This document shows, one piece after another, positions 5,557-5,571 of a stretch of DNA of 5,571 nt. The stretch is from Burkholderiales bacterium (lineage in GTDB: Bacteria > Pseudomonadota > Gammaproteobacteria > Burkholderiales > SG8-39): positions 1-5,571 of the forward strand of contig JAENXP010000208.1 in NCBI GenBank assembly GCA_016649475.1, written 5' to 3'. Below the pieces are notes generated by a model. The model searched no databases and was not told the DNA's origin. It worked only from the letters and a program-made list of their open reading frames with translations. The position numbers were made by a program, and so were the translations under genes. Position 1 is the stretch's first letter. Every line of letters starts with the position of its first letter.

Positions 5557-5571
5557 GTGCCCACCCTACTA
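5557..5571. repeat. Possible arm of a dispersed palindromic repeat (GTGCCCACCCTAC)
   Basis: GTGCCCACCCTAC (5557-5569) is the complement of GTAGGGTGGGCAC. I recall this as a commonly repeated palindromic intergenic motif in many beta- and gammaproteobacteria, where it usually pairs with a second arm. The expected partner would lie beyond the window edge. A weak local partner also exists: GTGGG at 5545-5549 against CCCAC at 5560-5564. It follows directly after the truncated toxin, so it may mark the element at the truncation junction. Confidence 0.35.

Overview
This is a high-GC bacterial chromosomal window. Gene content and codon style look proteobacterial, most like Betaproteobacteria (Burkholderiales-type). 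That placement is inferred from the protein families and motifs, because there is no rRNA or marker gene to confirm it.

Left part (1-2276): acyl-CoA metabolism. The 3' two thirds of an AMP-forming acyl-CoA synthetase (+ strand, cut by the window edge) converges on a complete family III CoA-transferase (CaiB/BaiF type, - strand). Only 33 bp separate them, and most of that is a strong GC-rich hairpin that probably terminates transcription from both sides. The two genes share CoA-ester chemistry but are not in one operon.

Middle part (2277-4168): a 219-bp divergent promoter region leads right into a complete TTC38-type tetratricopeptide-repeat protein. A PhzF-family gene follows 25 bp later. 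It keeps a normal ribosome binding site and an intact N-terminus with the conserved glutamate, but it loses all family resemblance after about residue 65 and stops at residue 87, so it is read as a 3'-deleted remnant.

Right part (4169-5571): a complete outer-membrane-type lipoprotein with a C-type-lectin-like cysteine pattern is followed by a type II toxin-antitoxin locus. The antitoxin (ribbon-helix-helix-like) is complete and is preceded by a perfect 9-3-9 inverted repeat that is a good candidate operator. The ParE-family toxin overlaps it by 4 bp (ATGA) but stops about 20-25 residues early, at a point where the sequence changes character. The last bases look like one arm of a dispersed palindromic repeat. 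Another repeat-like motif sits between the lipoprotein and the antitoxin.

Overall this looks like ordinary metabolic genes grading into a small eroded accessory patch with two truncated genes and repeat-like sequences. I see no convincing new multi-gene system. The best leads are the lectin-like lipoprotein, the operator of the degraded toxin-antitoxin pair, and the two truncation junctions.
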